DNA from: Paludibacteraceae bacterium
Lineage (GTDB): Bacteria; Bacteroidota; Bacteroidia; Bacteroidales; Paludibacteraceae
Direction: 5' to 3'
Assembly (NCBI GenBank): GCA_017464475.1
Contig: JAFTZQ010000018.1
Span: 62,001 to 126,000, forward strand
DNA length: 64,000 nt
Shown here: positions 51,285 through 60,057 of the stretch, piece by piece
Layout of the letters: every line of letters starts with the position of its first letter
Numbering within the stretch: the stretch's first letter is position 1
Translations under genes and position numbers: made by a program
The notes under the pieces: model-generated
Databases searched by the model: none
What the model was told of the DNA's origin: nothing
Seen by the model: only the letters and a program-made list of their open reading frames with translations

Positions 51285-54200
51285 ATGGAGCAAATGATAG
51301 ATATACGGCGACCGATTATGCTATGCAAAGCGTCGGCGGGGACGGGAAAGACGTACACGCTGGCGGCGTATTTTATAGGTCTCTTGTTGTCGGGCGAGGA
51401 CTATCGCTCGATTCTAGCCATTACGTTTACCAACAAAGCCACGGCGGAGATGAGCGAGCGTATTTTGACGTATTTATACGCCCTTTCGCTCGGAGAGGAG
51501 AGTGATTTCCTGAATCGCGCCCGTATGTTCATGATCCGCGACCAACACCTCTCGGACGAGCAGTTGAGAGAGCGGGCAGGGAAGTGTTTCCGCACAATGC
51601 TGGCGGACTTTGACAATCTCCATGTCATGACGATTGATTCGTTCCTGCAGACCCTCCTGAGCGGATTAGCCGGTGTGCTGCGCATGAGTGCGGGCTTGAA
51701 CACCGAGTTGGATATAGATCATGTGATCCGCACGGCGGTAGATCAGCTGCTGACGACCGAGATGAGTGCGGCGGACCGGACAATATTGGAGGATTACATG
51801 CGCCTGAAGCTGGATCAGGAGAGCCAATGGGATGTGCGCCAGAGTCTCTGCGCCATGGCGAAAGAGATGTACAACGAATCGGTACAAATGCTCGATTCCA
51901 ACGGACAAATCCTGTTTGACGCCGCGGCGATAGCGCGGCGGCGCAAGGCGGTAGAAGAGATGTGGCAGCAGGACGAACGGAAGCGCGAATTGCAGGCAAT
52001 ATTGGACGGCATTCATACCGAAGGGCTGGTCTCCATGGGTGCTGTGAGTCCGAAACCGCTGCCGCACGTGAAAGATATAGACCGTGCCTGCGCGCGGCTG
52101 CTCCAGACGCTCAAAGCACCGGAGAAGATCTCGCCTAAAGACCGTTTCCGCGGACTGACGGAGACGCAACTGTCGGACGCCAAAGCCGGTAAGTGGACTA
52201 AACTGCCGGCGCAGGTGGTGGAGGACGCCGTTCGGGCGACCGAGTTGGCGAAAAACCTTGCGCACCGCTATAACACGCTCCAACTGACCATCCGTTTCAG
52301 CCGCGATATGGAGCTGATGAGTTCGCTGCAAGCCCTCATCCAGCGCAATCTGGCGGATGCGAACTGCGCCTTGCTCGCGCGGACTGCCGGCACGCTCAGC
52401 AAAGCCCTGCGCGAAGGAGACGCGGATTTCATCTTGGAGAAAGCAGGCATCCGCTACCACCATGTGCTGATGGACGAGTTCCAGGACACCAGCCGCCTGC
52501 AGTGGAGCGTCATACGCCAGCTGCTGCAAGATCTGCTGGCGAGCGAAGGCAACACCCTCCTCATCGTGGGGGATATCAAGCAGTCCATCTACCGCTGGCG
52601 AAATGGCGACTGGCACATTATGGAGAGCCTGACGGGCGAGCAGGTCAACGAGACTTCTCTGACCCGCAATTTCCGCAGCAGCGAGGAGGTAGTGCGGTTC
52701 AACCTATCCCTCTTCGACCATATCATCCGTTCCGCCAATGACGAGTTGGTGGAGCGTATCTACAGCGAAGGCTTCTCGCCGGAGAAACTGGAGCAGTTCT
52801 ACCAAGGCAAGAAGAAAAAAGGCGGTTATGTCCGTTTTCATGCCGTGCCGAACGGTCAAAAGGAGGATCTGGCGTCGGAAATGTTCGATGAAATGGAGCA
52901 TTTGTTGCAGTTGGGAGCCAAGCCGGCAGATATGATGATCTTGGTGCGCGAGAAGAAAGACGCGGCGCTCATTACCGACCTGCATACCATGCTGGACGCA
53001 GAGGAATATCCTTTGCTCTCCCAAGCTGCCATCGTCTCGGCAGACAGTTTCCTGCTGGAAGCCTCCGAAGCGGTGCAGACCGTGATTGCCGGACTCAAAG
53101 TGATTGCCAAGAACGACGAAGTGGCGGCGAAATATATTGCGCTGACCACCCATAAGTCCGATTTCAACGAGCAAATCAAGGAGCATAATCTGACCTCCCG
53201 CACGCCGCTGTATGAAGCCGTGTCCGACTTGATCAAGATTCTACTGGCGGACAAGGACGGACAGTACCACGGTTCCGAAACGGCATACATCAACTCCTTA
53301 TTAGATCGCACGCGCGACTACGTGAGCGCGTATGGGAGCGACATACCGGATTTCCTGACTTATTGGGACGACACGCTGCATGCCAAATCCATCCCTGCCG
53401 CTTCTACCGACGCCATCCGGATTCTGACTGTGCATGCCAGTAAAGGACTGCAGGCGCAGACGCTGTTTATACCTTTCTGCATGTGGACCAAAGAGGCGGG
53501 CAAACACCCTTCGAAAATCTGGTGCCGCGTAGCGGAAGAGATCGGGGACACGGATTTTGTGCCCATCCAGGACGGTGCAGAAATGGCGGACTCGGCGTAT
53601 ATAGACGAATACAACGAAGAGCATACCAACATGCGGATCGACAATCTGAATATGCTCTATGTGGCGTTGACCCGCGCGGAGGATAATCTCTATATTTCAA
53701 CGGCTTACCCCGTCAAACAGGACGGTTCGATGGGAACCTGCAACCATGTGGGGCTGTATATCAAGGATTTCGTCCAAGGCGACGACTACGAAGCCGGAGA
53801 GAGGAAAGTTGAAAGTTTAAAGTTGAAAGTTGAAAGTTCGAAGAGGAAAGTTGAAAGTTTAAAACCTTTCTCCTTCGAGGGTGCGCCGGTGGTACAAGCG
53901 GAAGTATGGGCGAACAGCAACCAAGTGCGCTTCGTTCAGTCGCAAGAGGGTGCGCTCTATACCGACATGGGCGACGAGGCGTACCGCCGTGTGGCGAGGA
54001 TGGAGGAAGGCACGCTCTGCCATGAGATCTTCGCTAATATACGCAAAGCGGATGAGTTAGAGGCGGTGCTGGATGAGTTTGAGAGCCGCGGCGAGATCCG
54101 CGACCCGCAGCAACGCGAGGTGCTAAAAGACCTGATTTCATCGGCATGGATCGGCAATGCGCAGATGCGCGACTGGTTCACTTCGCCGTGGGTGCTGGAG

Positions 54201-54455
54201 TTGGAGCACGATGTGCTGATGGACAGAAAGAAGATCCGTCCCGACCGTGTGATGATCAATTCGAAGACCAACGAAGCGATCGTGCTGGACTATAAGTTCG
54301 GCGCATGGCATGGCAAGCCCGATCCGCAATACGAGGATCAGGTGCGGCGGTATATGGCGGCGCTGCGGGAGATCGGACACCCTTCCGTCCGCGGCTTCCT
54401 ATGGTACGCACGCAAAGAGAAGGGCGATAAATTGGTAGAAGTGCATGAGAAATAG
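51285..54455 (+). CDS. addA: UvrD-like helicase/nuclease, AddA type
   Basis: A 1056-residue helicase-nuclease of the AddAB/RecBCD class for double-strand break repair. MLCKASAGTGKTYTLAAYF is Walker A (near 12-30), LMDEFQDTSRLQW the Walker B, LTVHASKGLQAQTLFIPF and MLYVALTRAEDNLYI helicase motifs V and VI, and AIVLDYKFGAWHG plus QVRRYMAAL the C-terminal PD-(D/E)XK nuclease. The segment ERKVESLKLKVESSKRKVES (DNA 53803-53870) is a simple heptamer repeat insertion between helicase and nuclease. The start is the ATG at 51285; further-upstream frames read through the promoter. addB overlaps by 11 nt. Confidence 0.9.
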   Translation: MEQMIDIRRPIMLCKASAGTGKTYTLAAYFIGLLLSGEDYRSILAITFTNKATAEMSERILTYLYALSLGEESDFLNRARMFMIRDQHLSDEQLRERAGKCFRTMLADFDNLHVMTIDSFLQTLLSGLAGVLRMSAGLNTELDIDHVIRTAVDQLLTTEMSAADRTILEDYMRLKLDQESQWDVRQSLCAMAKEMYNESVQMLDSNGQILFDAAAIARRRKAVEEMWQQDERKRELQAILDGIHTEGLVSMGAVSPKPLPHVKDIDRACARLLQTLKAPEKISPKDRFRGLTETQLSDAKAGKWTKLPAQVVEDAVRATELAKNLAHRYNTLQLTIRFSRDMELMSSLQALIQRNLADANCALLARTAGTLSKALREGDADFILEKAGIRYHHVLMDEFQDTSRLQWSVIRQLLQDLLASEGNTLLIVGDIKQSIYRWRNGDWHIMESLTGEQVNETSLTRNFRSSEEVVRFNLSLFDHIIRSANDELVERIYSEGFSPEKLEQFYQGKKKKGGYVRFHAVPNGQKEDLASEMFDEMEHLLQLGAKPADMMILVREKKDAALITDLHTMLDAEEYPLLSQAAIVSADSFLLEASEAVQTVIAGLKVIAKNDEVAAKYIALTTHKSDFNEQIKEHNLTSRTPLYEAVSDLIKILLADKDGQYHGSETAYINSLLDRTRDYVSAYGSDIPDFLTYWDDTLHAKSIPAASTDAIRILTVHASKGLQAQTLFIPFCMWTKEAGKHPSKIWCRVAEEIGDTDFVPIQDGAEMADSAYIDEYNEEHTNMRIDNLNMLYVALTRAEDNLYISTAYPVKQDGSMGTCNHVGLYIKDFVQGDDYEAGERKVESLKLKVESSKRKVESLKPFSFEGAPVVQAEVWANSNQVRFVQSQEGALYTDMGDEAYRRVARMEEGTLCHEIFANIRKADELEAVLDEFESRGEIRDPQQREVLKDLISSAWIGNAQMRDWFTSPWVLELEHDVLMDRKKIRPDRVMINSKTNEAIVLDYKFGAWHGKPDPQYEDQVRRYMAALREIGHPSVRGFLWYARKEKGDKLVEVHEK
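53803..53870. repeat. AAAGTTG/AAAGTTT heptamer repeat (inside addA)
   Basis: Runs of GAAAGTTGAAAGTTTAAAGT type, in frame, encoding KVESLKLKVESSKRKVESLK. Confidence 0.85.
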
Positions 54456-57213
54456 TTTTTTACGAAATACAGCGGAGTCTATTGTGCAAACAATAGGCTG
54501 GGAGCGGCTCAGTAGCGTCACCTTCGTGCTGCCGTCTCACCGCGCCGGACTGGTGCTGACCGAAGCGTTGCTGGATATCCAAGCGGAGCAGAACGTGAAA
54601 GCGCTCTGGTCGCCGAGAGTATTGACACTCAATCAATTACAAGACACATTGAGTCCCCTTTATGCCGAGGACGAGTTGAAGACGGTCGTGCGGCTCTACC
54701 GCCATTACCGGCGATTGAATGCCGGCGACAAAGACCTCATGCCGATAGAGATGTTCTACGGTTGGGGCAGACAGATGATCTCGGACTTCACTAATATCGA
54801 CTCCTCCATGCCGGCGGAGCAGGTGCCGAATTTCTTCGAAAACACGATCGCGGCGCATGAGTTGAGCCGTTGGAATCTGGACGAAGAGGTTTTGGCGCGC
54901 TTGCGGGGACTGATGTCCGGCGGGCTGAAAGAGGACGCGTCGGAAGACTCAATCCGGCGGCAGTATGAGCAACTCTGGCGCCAGCTATACGAACTCTACC
55001 AAGCCCTGCGGGCGGAAATGGAGGCGGAACAGAAGGGTTATAACGGTATGCGTTACCGTGCAGCGATAGAGCATTGGGCGGACGAGAGCGTGCAGCAGCA
55101 GATCGCAGGCAGGATCTATGTCTTTGTGGGCTTTAACTACCTGTTGCCGGTAGAGCGCGAGCTGATGACGCTCCTGCGCGATGCAGGGCAAGCGCAGTTC
55201 TATTGGGATTATATACCGGATTTCCGAACCAACGAGAAAGCTTTCTCGTTCACGCAGCTCAATGCACGGATCTTAGGAGAGGGGAATGCCCCCTCAATCC
55301 CCTTAAAGGGGGAGGGAGGTGATTTTCCTAAGGAAGTGACCGTCATGTCTTGTGCTTCGCGCGAAGCGCAGGCGCAGTATGTGCACCGCTGGCTGCAAGA
55401 GAACTACACGGCGAAGGGACAGAAAGTTGGCGTGGTCATTTGCGATGAGAATATGTTGGAGTCGGTAATCCAGACCCTTCCGGCAATCACGCTGCCAGGC
55501 GAAGAGAACCCCGAACCGATCAATATTACCAAGGGCTTTCCGCTGCGTAATACAGCGGTCTATGCCCGCACGATCGCGTGGCTGTACGACAAAGAGAGAG
55601 GCAAGGCGGAGCAGGTGGTAGAGCCGCATTTCGTGGACGAAATGCTGTCAGCCTTCAGCAGTCAGCAGTCAGACGTCAGTGCTCAGCCGTCAGACGAGCT
55701 CACTTGGCAGGAACTGTTGATCTTGGAGTCCGAATACCAGGTTCGCAAGATCGCTTCGAAGATGCGCCAAGTGATTGCGGAGGGCTTGGGCGATGTGCCG
55801 GTGACGCTCAAACTGATCCGGCTGCTCATGCGCCGCGAAATGGAGAGCGTCACCATGCCTTTCCACGGCGAACCGGTGACCGACATACAGATCATGGGTG
55901 TGCTGGAGACGCGTTTGTTGGATTTTGACCGGCTGCTGCTGCTTAACGTAGAGGAGGGTGTGATTCCGCAGCGGCAGAATGATCTCAGTTTCATACCGTT
56001 CTACCTGCGCAAGGCGTACCACATGCAGACTTCGGACGAGAAAGCAACGATCTATGCCTATAATTTCTTCCGCTTGCTGAGCCGGACGGGTCATTCGACG
56101 ATCCTGTTCACCACGGCAGAGACGGCGGAAGGGGGCAAAGGCATGTCGCGGTTTATCATGCAGATGCTCGTTTCGCCCGAATTCAACGTACAAAAAGCGC
56201 AGCTGCAAGAGCCGAGCATATTAGCTCAGTCGCCGTTCGAGGAGATCCATCTGGACGAACCGGCTCCGTTGCGCTCTTCCCTGTCGCCCAGCGCGCTCAA
56301 TACCTTTATCTCCTGCCCGCGCAGTTATTACCTGCAGTATATCGAGCACCTGCGCCCCGAGGACGAAGAGGACGTGCTCTTTGCGCCGAACACGATGGGT
56401 TCGTTTGTCCACCATGCCATGGAGTACCTCTATACCCGCTATCTGCATTGCAATAACACCTCTCCGGTGCGCGTTTTGCCCGATGAAATCGAAGCAATCA
56501 GGACGGATGAGACCAAGCAGCAAGAGGCGCTGACGGAGGCGTACCGACGGATGAATGAACTCTATGCCGAGACCCATCCGGAGGAGCCGGAGCACTATGT
56601 GCCCGACCATCATACCGGCGAGAATGTGGTGATTCTCGGCTATGTACGAAATATCTTGGAGCGCGACCGAGAGGACGCCAAGACGGGTCTGCAGATCTAC
56701 CTGCTGGAGCAGCGGCGTATGTTTCCGCTCACGATCGAAGGAGTGGGGACTATACAGATGGGCGGAATCATCGACCGGCTGGATCTGTACGGCGCGGAGG
56801 GACATGAGTGCCTGCGCGTGGTGGATTATAAATCCGGCAGTTACGGCGACACGACGCATGCCAAGAAGATGTCTTCTTCGTGGGAAGAGATTATGGAGAG
56901 CGAGGACAAAGGCTATGTACGCCAGACGCTCATCTACAGCCATGCCGTCATGACGCAAGACAGGACAGGGCTGCCGATCGAACCGAACCTCTTCTTCTGC
57001 CGCCGCAAGCTGACGGAGATAGAGACGACCATCGATGTGGGCGAAGAGACCGTGCGGGACTACCGCACGATTCAGGAGCCTTTCCTCGATGCCTTGCGGG
57101 GCAAGGTGGCCGAGGTGTTGACTGCTACGGAGTTTCCGCCCTGCGAGGAAGACAAATGTCCGTCTTTCTGCCCCTTCTTCACCCTCTGCGGACGTAAACC
57201 CAAAGAATTTTAA
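54445..57213 (+). CDS. addB: PD-(D/E)XK nuclease family protein, AddB type
   Basis: A 922-residue partner of AddA. The N-terminal part is an inactivated helicase-like fold (VTFVLPSHRAGLVLTEALL). The C-terminal part is a PD-(D/E)XK nuclease with DRLDLYGAEGHECLRVVDYKSG and a probable 4Fe-4S cluster: one Cys in FISCPRSYYLQYIEHL and further Cys in PPCEEDKCPSFCPFFTLCG. Two in-frame repeat insertions are visible: APSIPLKGEGG (55281-55320, G-rich family) and FSSQQSDVSAQPSD (55646-55696, CTGACGG family). It overlaps addA and is followed after 1 nt by the HPr-kinase-like gene. Confidence 0.88.
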   Translation: MRNSFLRNTAESIVQTIGWERLSSVTFVLPSHRAGLVLTEALLDIQAEQNVKALWSPRVLTLNQLQDTLSPLYAEDELKTVVRLYRHYRRLNAGDKDLMPIEMFYGWGRQMISDFTNIDSSMPAEQVPNFFENTIAAHELSRWNLDEEVLARLRGLMSGGLKEDASEDSIRRQYEQLWRQLYELYQALRAEMEAEQKGYNGMRYRAAIEHWADESVQQQIAGRIYVFVGFNYLLPVERELMTLLRDAGQAQFYWDYIPDFRTNEKAFSFTQLNARILGEGNAPSIPLKGEGGDFPKEVTVMSCASREAQAQYVHRWLQENYTAKGQKVGVVICDENMLESVIQTLPAITLPGEENPEPINITKGFPLRNTAVYARTIAWLYDKERGKAEQVVEPHFVDEMLSAFSSQQSDVSAQPSDELTWQELLILESEYQVRKIASKMRQVIAEGLGDVPVTLKLIRLLMRREMESVTMPFHGEPVTDIQIMGVLETRLLDFDRLLLLNVEEGVIPQRQNDLSFIPFYLRKAYHMQTSDEKATIYAYNFFRLLSRTGHSTILFTTAETAEGGKGMSRFIMQMLVSPEFNVQKAQLQEPSILAQSPFEEIHLDEPAPLRSSLSPSALNTFISCPRSYYLQYIEHLRPEDEEDVLFAPNTMGSFVHHAMEYLYTRYLHCNNTSPVRVLPDEIEAIRTDETKQQEALTEAYRRMNELYAETHPEEPEHYVPDHHTGENVVILGYVRNILERDREDAKTGLQIYLLEQRRMFPLTIEGVGTIQMGGIIDRLDLYGAEGHECLRVVDYKSGSYGDTTHAKKMSSSWEEIMESEDKGYVRQTLIYSHAVMTQDRTGLPIEPNLFFCRRKLTEIETTIDVGEETVRDYRTIQEPFLDALRGKVAEVLTATEFPPCEEDKCPSFCPFFTLCGRKPKEF
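55281..55320. repeat. G-rich palindromic repeat, copy 5 (inside addB)
   Basis: GCCCCCTCAATCCCCTTAAA followed by GGGGGAGGGAGG; read as NAPSIPLKGEGGD. Confidence 0.8.
55646..55696. repeat. CTGACGG-type repeat (inside addB)
   Basis: CTGTCAGCCTTCAGCAGTCA, then GCAGTCAGACGTCAGTGCTC and AGCCGTCAGAC; read as LSAFSSQQSDVSAQPSD. Confidence 0.75.
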
Positions 57214-57214
57214 T

Positions 57215-58096
57215 ATGCCTATGACGACAAAACATTATAATGTGGCAGACCATCTGTTTGCCATCGAAGCGAAGGAGAATATTTTTCCTCTCCTGTCAAA
57301 TTATACACCCTTTGAGACCGATCAAATCGGCGCAACTCACGTGTTCATAATTCATGCGGAGGACGCTCCGTTGTATGCCGCCGAAGGGTGGGAGAGTGTC
57401 TATACCGACCGTTCGGACGAAGACATGCCGCGGATCGAGATGTACCGCAAAAACGGCGAATGGCTGTTCCTGATCTCGGTGAACCGAGAGACGGAGGTGG
57501 TCTGTTCCATCCGTTGCGACCGGGAATGGTCGGACGTGCATGTCGCCATGCAGGAGGGCTATGAGCGCTTTGCGATTGACAATACCGCCATGCTCATTTA
57601 TGCTTTCTGTACTGTATCGAGGAAGACGCTCCTGTTCCATTCGTCGGTCACGGTGCGGGACGGCAAGGGCTATATGTTTCTCGGGCATTCGGGAACGGGC
57701 AAAAGCACCCATTCGCGCCAATGGTTGGAAGCGTTTGAGGAAGCGTGGCTGCTGAATGATGATAACCCTGTTGTGCGGCTTTGGGAGGACGGCAGAGTGG
57801 TTGTCTATGGCTCGCCTTGGAGCGGCAAGACGCCTTGTTATATAGCCGAATCGGCACCCGTGCAAGCGCTCGTGCAACTCGTCCAAGCGCCGGGGAATAA
57901 AATAGAACGCCTGCGTATGACGCAAGCGTATCCGTATATCTTGGCTTCGGTGAGCGGGTTGAAGATTCTGCCGGAGTCGATGGACGCGATCTATGAGTCT
58001 ATAGCTGCTCTGCTGGAGCGCTGTCCGGTGTATCGGCTGGAGTGTCTGCCGAATACGGCAGCCGCACAGTTATGCGCTCAAACGTGTTCACTTTAG
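57215..58096 (+). CDS. HPr kinase/PEPCK-fold protein
   Basis: A 293-residue protein with an HPr-kinase-like P-loop domain in its second half: YMFLGHSGTGKSTHSRQW near 153-170, LLNDDNPVVRL, and VYGSPWSGKTPCY. The N-terminal half is a less conserved alpha/beta region. It lacks the rest of a classical HprK/P, so the substrate is unknown; related proteins accompany lasso-peptide or PqqD-like genes, none of which are here. It starts 1 nt after the addB stop. Its last 98 bp overlap the 3' end of the convergent mtaB gene. Confidence 0.75.
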   Translation: MPMTTKHYNVADHLFAIEAKENIFPLLSNYTPFETDQIGATHVFIIHAEDAPLYAAEGWESVYTDRSDEDMPRIEMYRKNGEWLFLISVNRETEVVCSIRCDREWSDVHVAMQEGYERFAIDNTAMLIYAFCTVSRKTLLFHSSVTVRDGKGYMFLGHSGTGKSTHSRQWLEAFEEAWLLNDDNPVVRLWEDGRVVVYGSPWSGKTPCYIAESAPVQALVQLVQAPGNKIERLRMTQAYPYILASVSGLKILPESMDAIYESIAALLERCPVYRLECLPNTAAAQLCAQTCSL

Positions 58097-59378
58097 ACTT
58101 GTCGTACGGGCAGGAGACTTTGATATAATTCTCGGTGAAACCGTACATCAGACCGTCTTTTTTATTCCCTTCCCAGAGTACCACAGCTTCATAGCCTTCG
58201 TGCTCGCGGTAGAAAGCGTCCGTTTTGCGGGCGCTTATTTCGTGTAACTGCTTACTGCGCCGTTCCCGTTCTTTCTGCGGGACGACCTCCAGATCCATCT
58301 CTAACATGCGCGTGTTGGCGCGCTCCGAATAGGTGAACACATGCAGTTGCGAAACGGGTAAAGACTCGATGAAATCGACATATTCTGCCCAACACTCAGC
58401 GGTCTCTCCGCGCACACCGACCATGCAGTCCACGCCGATGAAAGCGTGTGGCATGACGGATTTGATATGTGCGACGCGTTCGGCAAACAGTTCGCGCGTG
58501 TAGCGCCGACCCATGATCTTCAGCACCGTGTTACTGCCGGACTGAAGGGGGATATGGAAATGCGGTGCAAAATGGCGGCTGTGTGCTACAAAATCAATGA
58601 TTTCATCGCTCAATAAGTTCGGCTCGCAGCTGGAGATGCGTATGCGGTAGTTGCCTTTTTCTCCCCCTTTGGGGGGCTGGGGGGCTTCATCCAACGCCCG
58701 CAGCAGATCAATGAAGTGTTCGCCGGTGGATCGTCCGAAATCGCCGATGTTAACACCGGAGAGAATGATCTCTTTCGCACCGCCGTTGAGTGCTTCTTGG
58801 GCTTGTTTGACCAGCGAAGCGATCGAAGGGTTGCGGCTCTTGCCGCGCGCCAGAGGGATCGTGCAGTACGAGCAGAAATAGTTGCAACCGTCCTGTACCT
58901 TCAGGAAACAGCGTGTGCGGTCGTCCCGGCTGTAAGCCCCATGAAAATCCTCCACCTCGCGGAAGGATGAAGATGAAAGGGCGAAGGAAGAAGCAGGTCT
59001 GATCAGGCTGACGGCAGACTTCTGACGGCTGACATCTGAGCGCTCTAAGCGCTCAATGAACTCCGCCAGATGGAATTTCTCGTTCTGCCCGAGGACATAG
59101 TCCACGCCCTCGATATGTGCGATTTCATCGGGTTTTAATTGGGCATAGCAGCCTGTCACGATGAGGATAGCGTTGGGGTTTTGCCGCCGGATACGGTGGA
59201 TCATCTGTCGGTCCTTATGGTCGGCAGCGTCAGTCACGGAGCAGGTGTTGATGATACAGATGTCCGCAGGCTCATCTTTCTTTGCCCGCGTATGTCCGCG
59301 TTCGATCAGCGCTTTTCCCAGCGCGCTGGACTCCGCAAAATTCAACTTGCACCCTAATGTGGTAAAAGAGATCTTCAT
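57999..59378 (-). CDS. mtaB: tRNA t6A37 methylthiotransferase
   Basis: A 459-residue radical-SAM enzyme that adds a methylthio group to t6A37 of tRNA. The N-terminal cluster Cys are in TLGCKLN, NTCSV and TGCYAQ, and the radical-SAM motif is CNYFCSYC near 165-172, with a TRAM domain at the end. Two repeat insertions are read in frame: RSDVSRQKSAVSLIR (59001-59040, CTGACGG family) and EAPQPPKGGEKG (58659-58688, G-rich family). The C-terminal tail SADTPADTPDSAPAEQL overlaps the convergent gene by 98 bp. The promoter -7 box at 59388-59396 leaves an almost leaderless mRNA. Confidence 0.92.
   Translation of the reverse strand: MKISFTTLGCKLNFAESSALGKALIERGHTRAKKDEPADICIINTCSVTDAADHKDRQMIHRIRRQNPNAILIVTGCYAQLKPDEIAHIEGVDYVLGQNEKFHLAEFIERLERSDVSRQKSAVSLIRPASSFALSSSSFREVEDFHGAYSRDDRTRCFLKVQDGCNYFCSYCTIPLARGKSRNPSIASLVKQAQEALNGGAKEIILSGVNIGDFGRSTGEHFIDLLRALDEAPQPPKGGEKGNYRIRISSCEPNLLSDEIIDFVAHSRHFAPHFHIPLQSGSNTVLKIMGRRYTRELFAERVAHIKSVMPHAFIGVDCMVGVRGETAECWAEYVDFIESLPVSQLHVFTYSERANTRMLEMDLEVVPQKERERRSKQLHEISARKTDAFYREHEGYEAVVLWEGNKKDGLMYGFTENYIKVSCPYDKSKVNTFERITVRLPYSADTPADTPDSAPAEQL
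58659..58688. repeat. G-rich palindromic repeat, copy 6 (inside mtaB)
   Basis: TTCTCCCCCTTTGGGGGGCT followed by GGGGGGCTTC; read on the minus strand as EAPQPPKGGEKG. Confidence 0.8.
59001..59040. repeat. CTGACGG-type repeat (inside mtaB)
   Basis: GATCAGGCTGACGGCAGACT and TCTGACGGCTGACATCTGAG; read as RSDVSRQKSAVSLI. Confidence 0.78.
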
Positions 59379-59387
59379 AATTTCGCT

Positions 59388-59396
59388 GCAAAGGTA
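59388..59396 (-). promoter_or_regulatory. -7 element of mtaB
   Basis: TACCTTTGC on the minus strand, ending 10 nt before the start codon, which implies a leader of only a few nucleotides. Confidence 0.55.
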
Positions 59397-59420
59397 CTGC
59401 TTTTTTTTGAGATATGCAAG

Positions 59421-59472
59421 AAAAATCGCCCCGAAGGACGATTTTTTAGGAGCTCGCGCAATTATGCGCGAG
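59421..59472 (-). terminator. Terminator of the small-protein operon
   Basis: Two hairpins in series: CTCGCGC/GCGCGAG (59453-59472), then AAAAATCG/CGATTTTT (59421-59447) with a C(TTCG)G loop on the minus strand. They lie between the 111-residue gene and the mtaB promoter. Confidence 0.7.
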
Positions 59473-59489
59473 AAATGCAGAGAGAGGGA

Positions 59490-59825
59490 TTAGCCGTTCG
59501 ACTGGTCGTACTCCTGTCCGCAGACGCGCCAGAGGTACGCGCGCATGGTCTTGGCACCGCCTGCGGTGTCTTTCTGCGCGAGGAAGGCTTGCTGGTCGGC
59601 AACGATCTTGGTCAGATCGGCGCGACGTGCGGTGACCATCGCTGCCACTCCTGCGAAACGCTCGCGTGCTTTCAGCTCCTTGGTGGAGGGCTGGGTGGTG
59701 CGCTCGCCGTGGACGGAAGTATATTTCAGTCCGGTGGCTTTCATGTAATTGTAAATCGTGCGAAATTTCTTCGCAATCTTGCCCGAGATGTGATGAATCG
59801 GGTCTTCAAATACTACTTTTCCCAT
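59490..59825 (-). CDS. Conserved Bacteroidales-type hypothetical protein (111 aa)
   Basis: A small basic soluble protein: HHISGKIAKKFRTIYNYMKA, then TGLKYTSVHGERTTQPSTKE, then a helical C-terminus. It is a clear distant paralogue of the 105-residue protein at 60058. Both have a D-x-x-x-H-x-x-GKI start, a short basic beta section and a Phe-Ala-x-A-x-A-x-V helix. I know the type from Bacteroidales genomes but not its function. It is the last gene of a short minus-strand operon, followed by a terminator. Confidence 0.7.
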   Translation of the reverse strand: MGKVVFEDPIHHISGKIAKKFRTIYNYMKATGLKYTSVHGERTTQPSTKELKARERFAGVAAMVTARRADLTKIVADQQAFLAQKDTAGGAKTMRAYLWRVCGQEYDQSNG

Positions 59826-59864
59826 TTTAGTTAAGTTTTAGGTTGTTAATAATTTTCGTTTTCT

Positions 59865-59892
59865 TCCTCCCCCTTCAGGGGGCTGGGGGGCT
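59865..59892. repeat. G-rich palindromic repeat, copy 7
   Basis: CCTCCCCCTTCAGGGGGCTG followed by GGGGGCT. On the minus strand it begins at the stop codon of the 54-residue lipoprotein. Confidence 0.8.
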
Positions 59893-60055
59893 ACTTCTTG
59901 CTTGCATCGTAGGTCTCGATGGTCTTTGTCTGAATAACGATAGATGTGTCATTCTTCTGCACGTACCGGCTCTCGTTGGTAATCACCCGCGTCACGTTGC
60001 AACTCGTCAATGCGATGCTCGTCATAATGACTGTCATAATCAATAGTTTCTTCAT
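59891..60055 (-). CDS. Small lipoprotein (54 aa)
   Basis: MKKLLIMTVIMTSIALTSCN is a textbook lipoprotein signal with lipobox LTSC, leaving a mature peptide of about 36 residues (NVTRVITNESRYVQKNDTSI...). It is shorter than the usual prediction cutoff, but the signal peptide and its position 2 nt after the 105-residue gene support it. The stop codon overlaps a G-rich repeat, so the original C-terminus may have been longer. Function unknown. Confidence 0.65.
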   Translation of the reverse strand: MKKLLIMTVIMTSIALTSCNVTRVITNESRYVQKNDTSIVIQTKTIETYDASKK

Positions 60056-60057
60056 TG

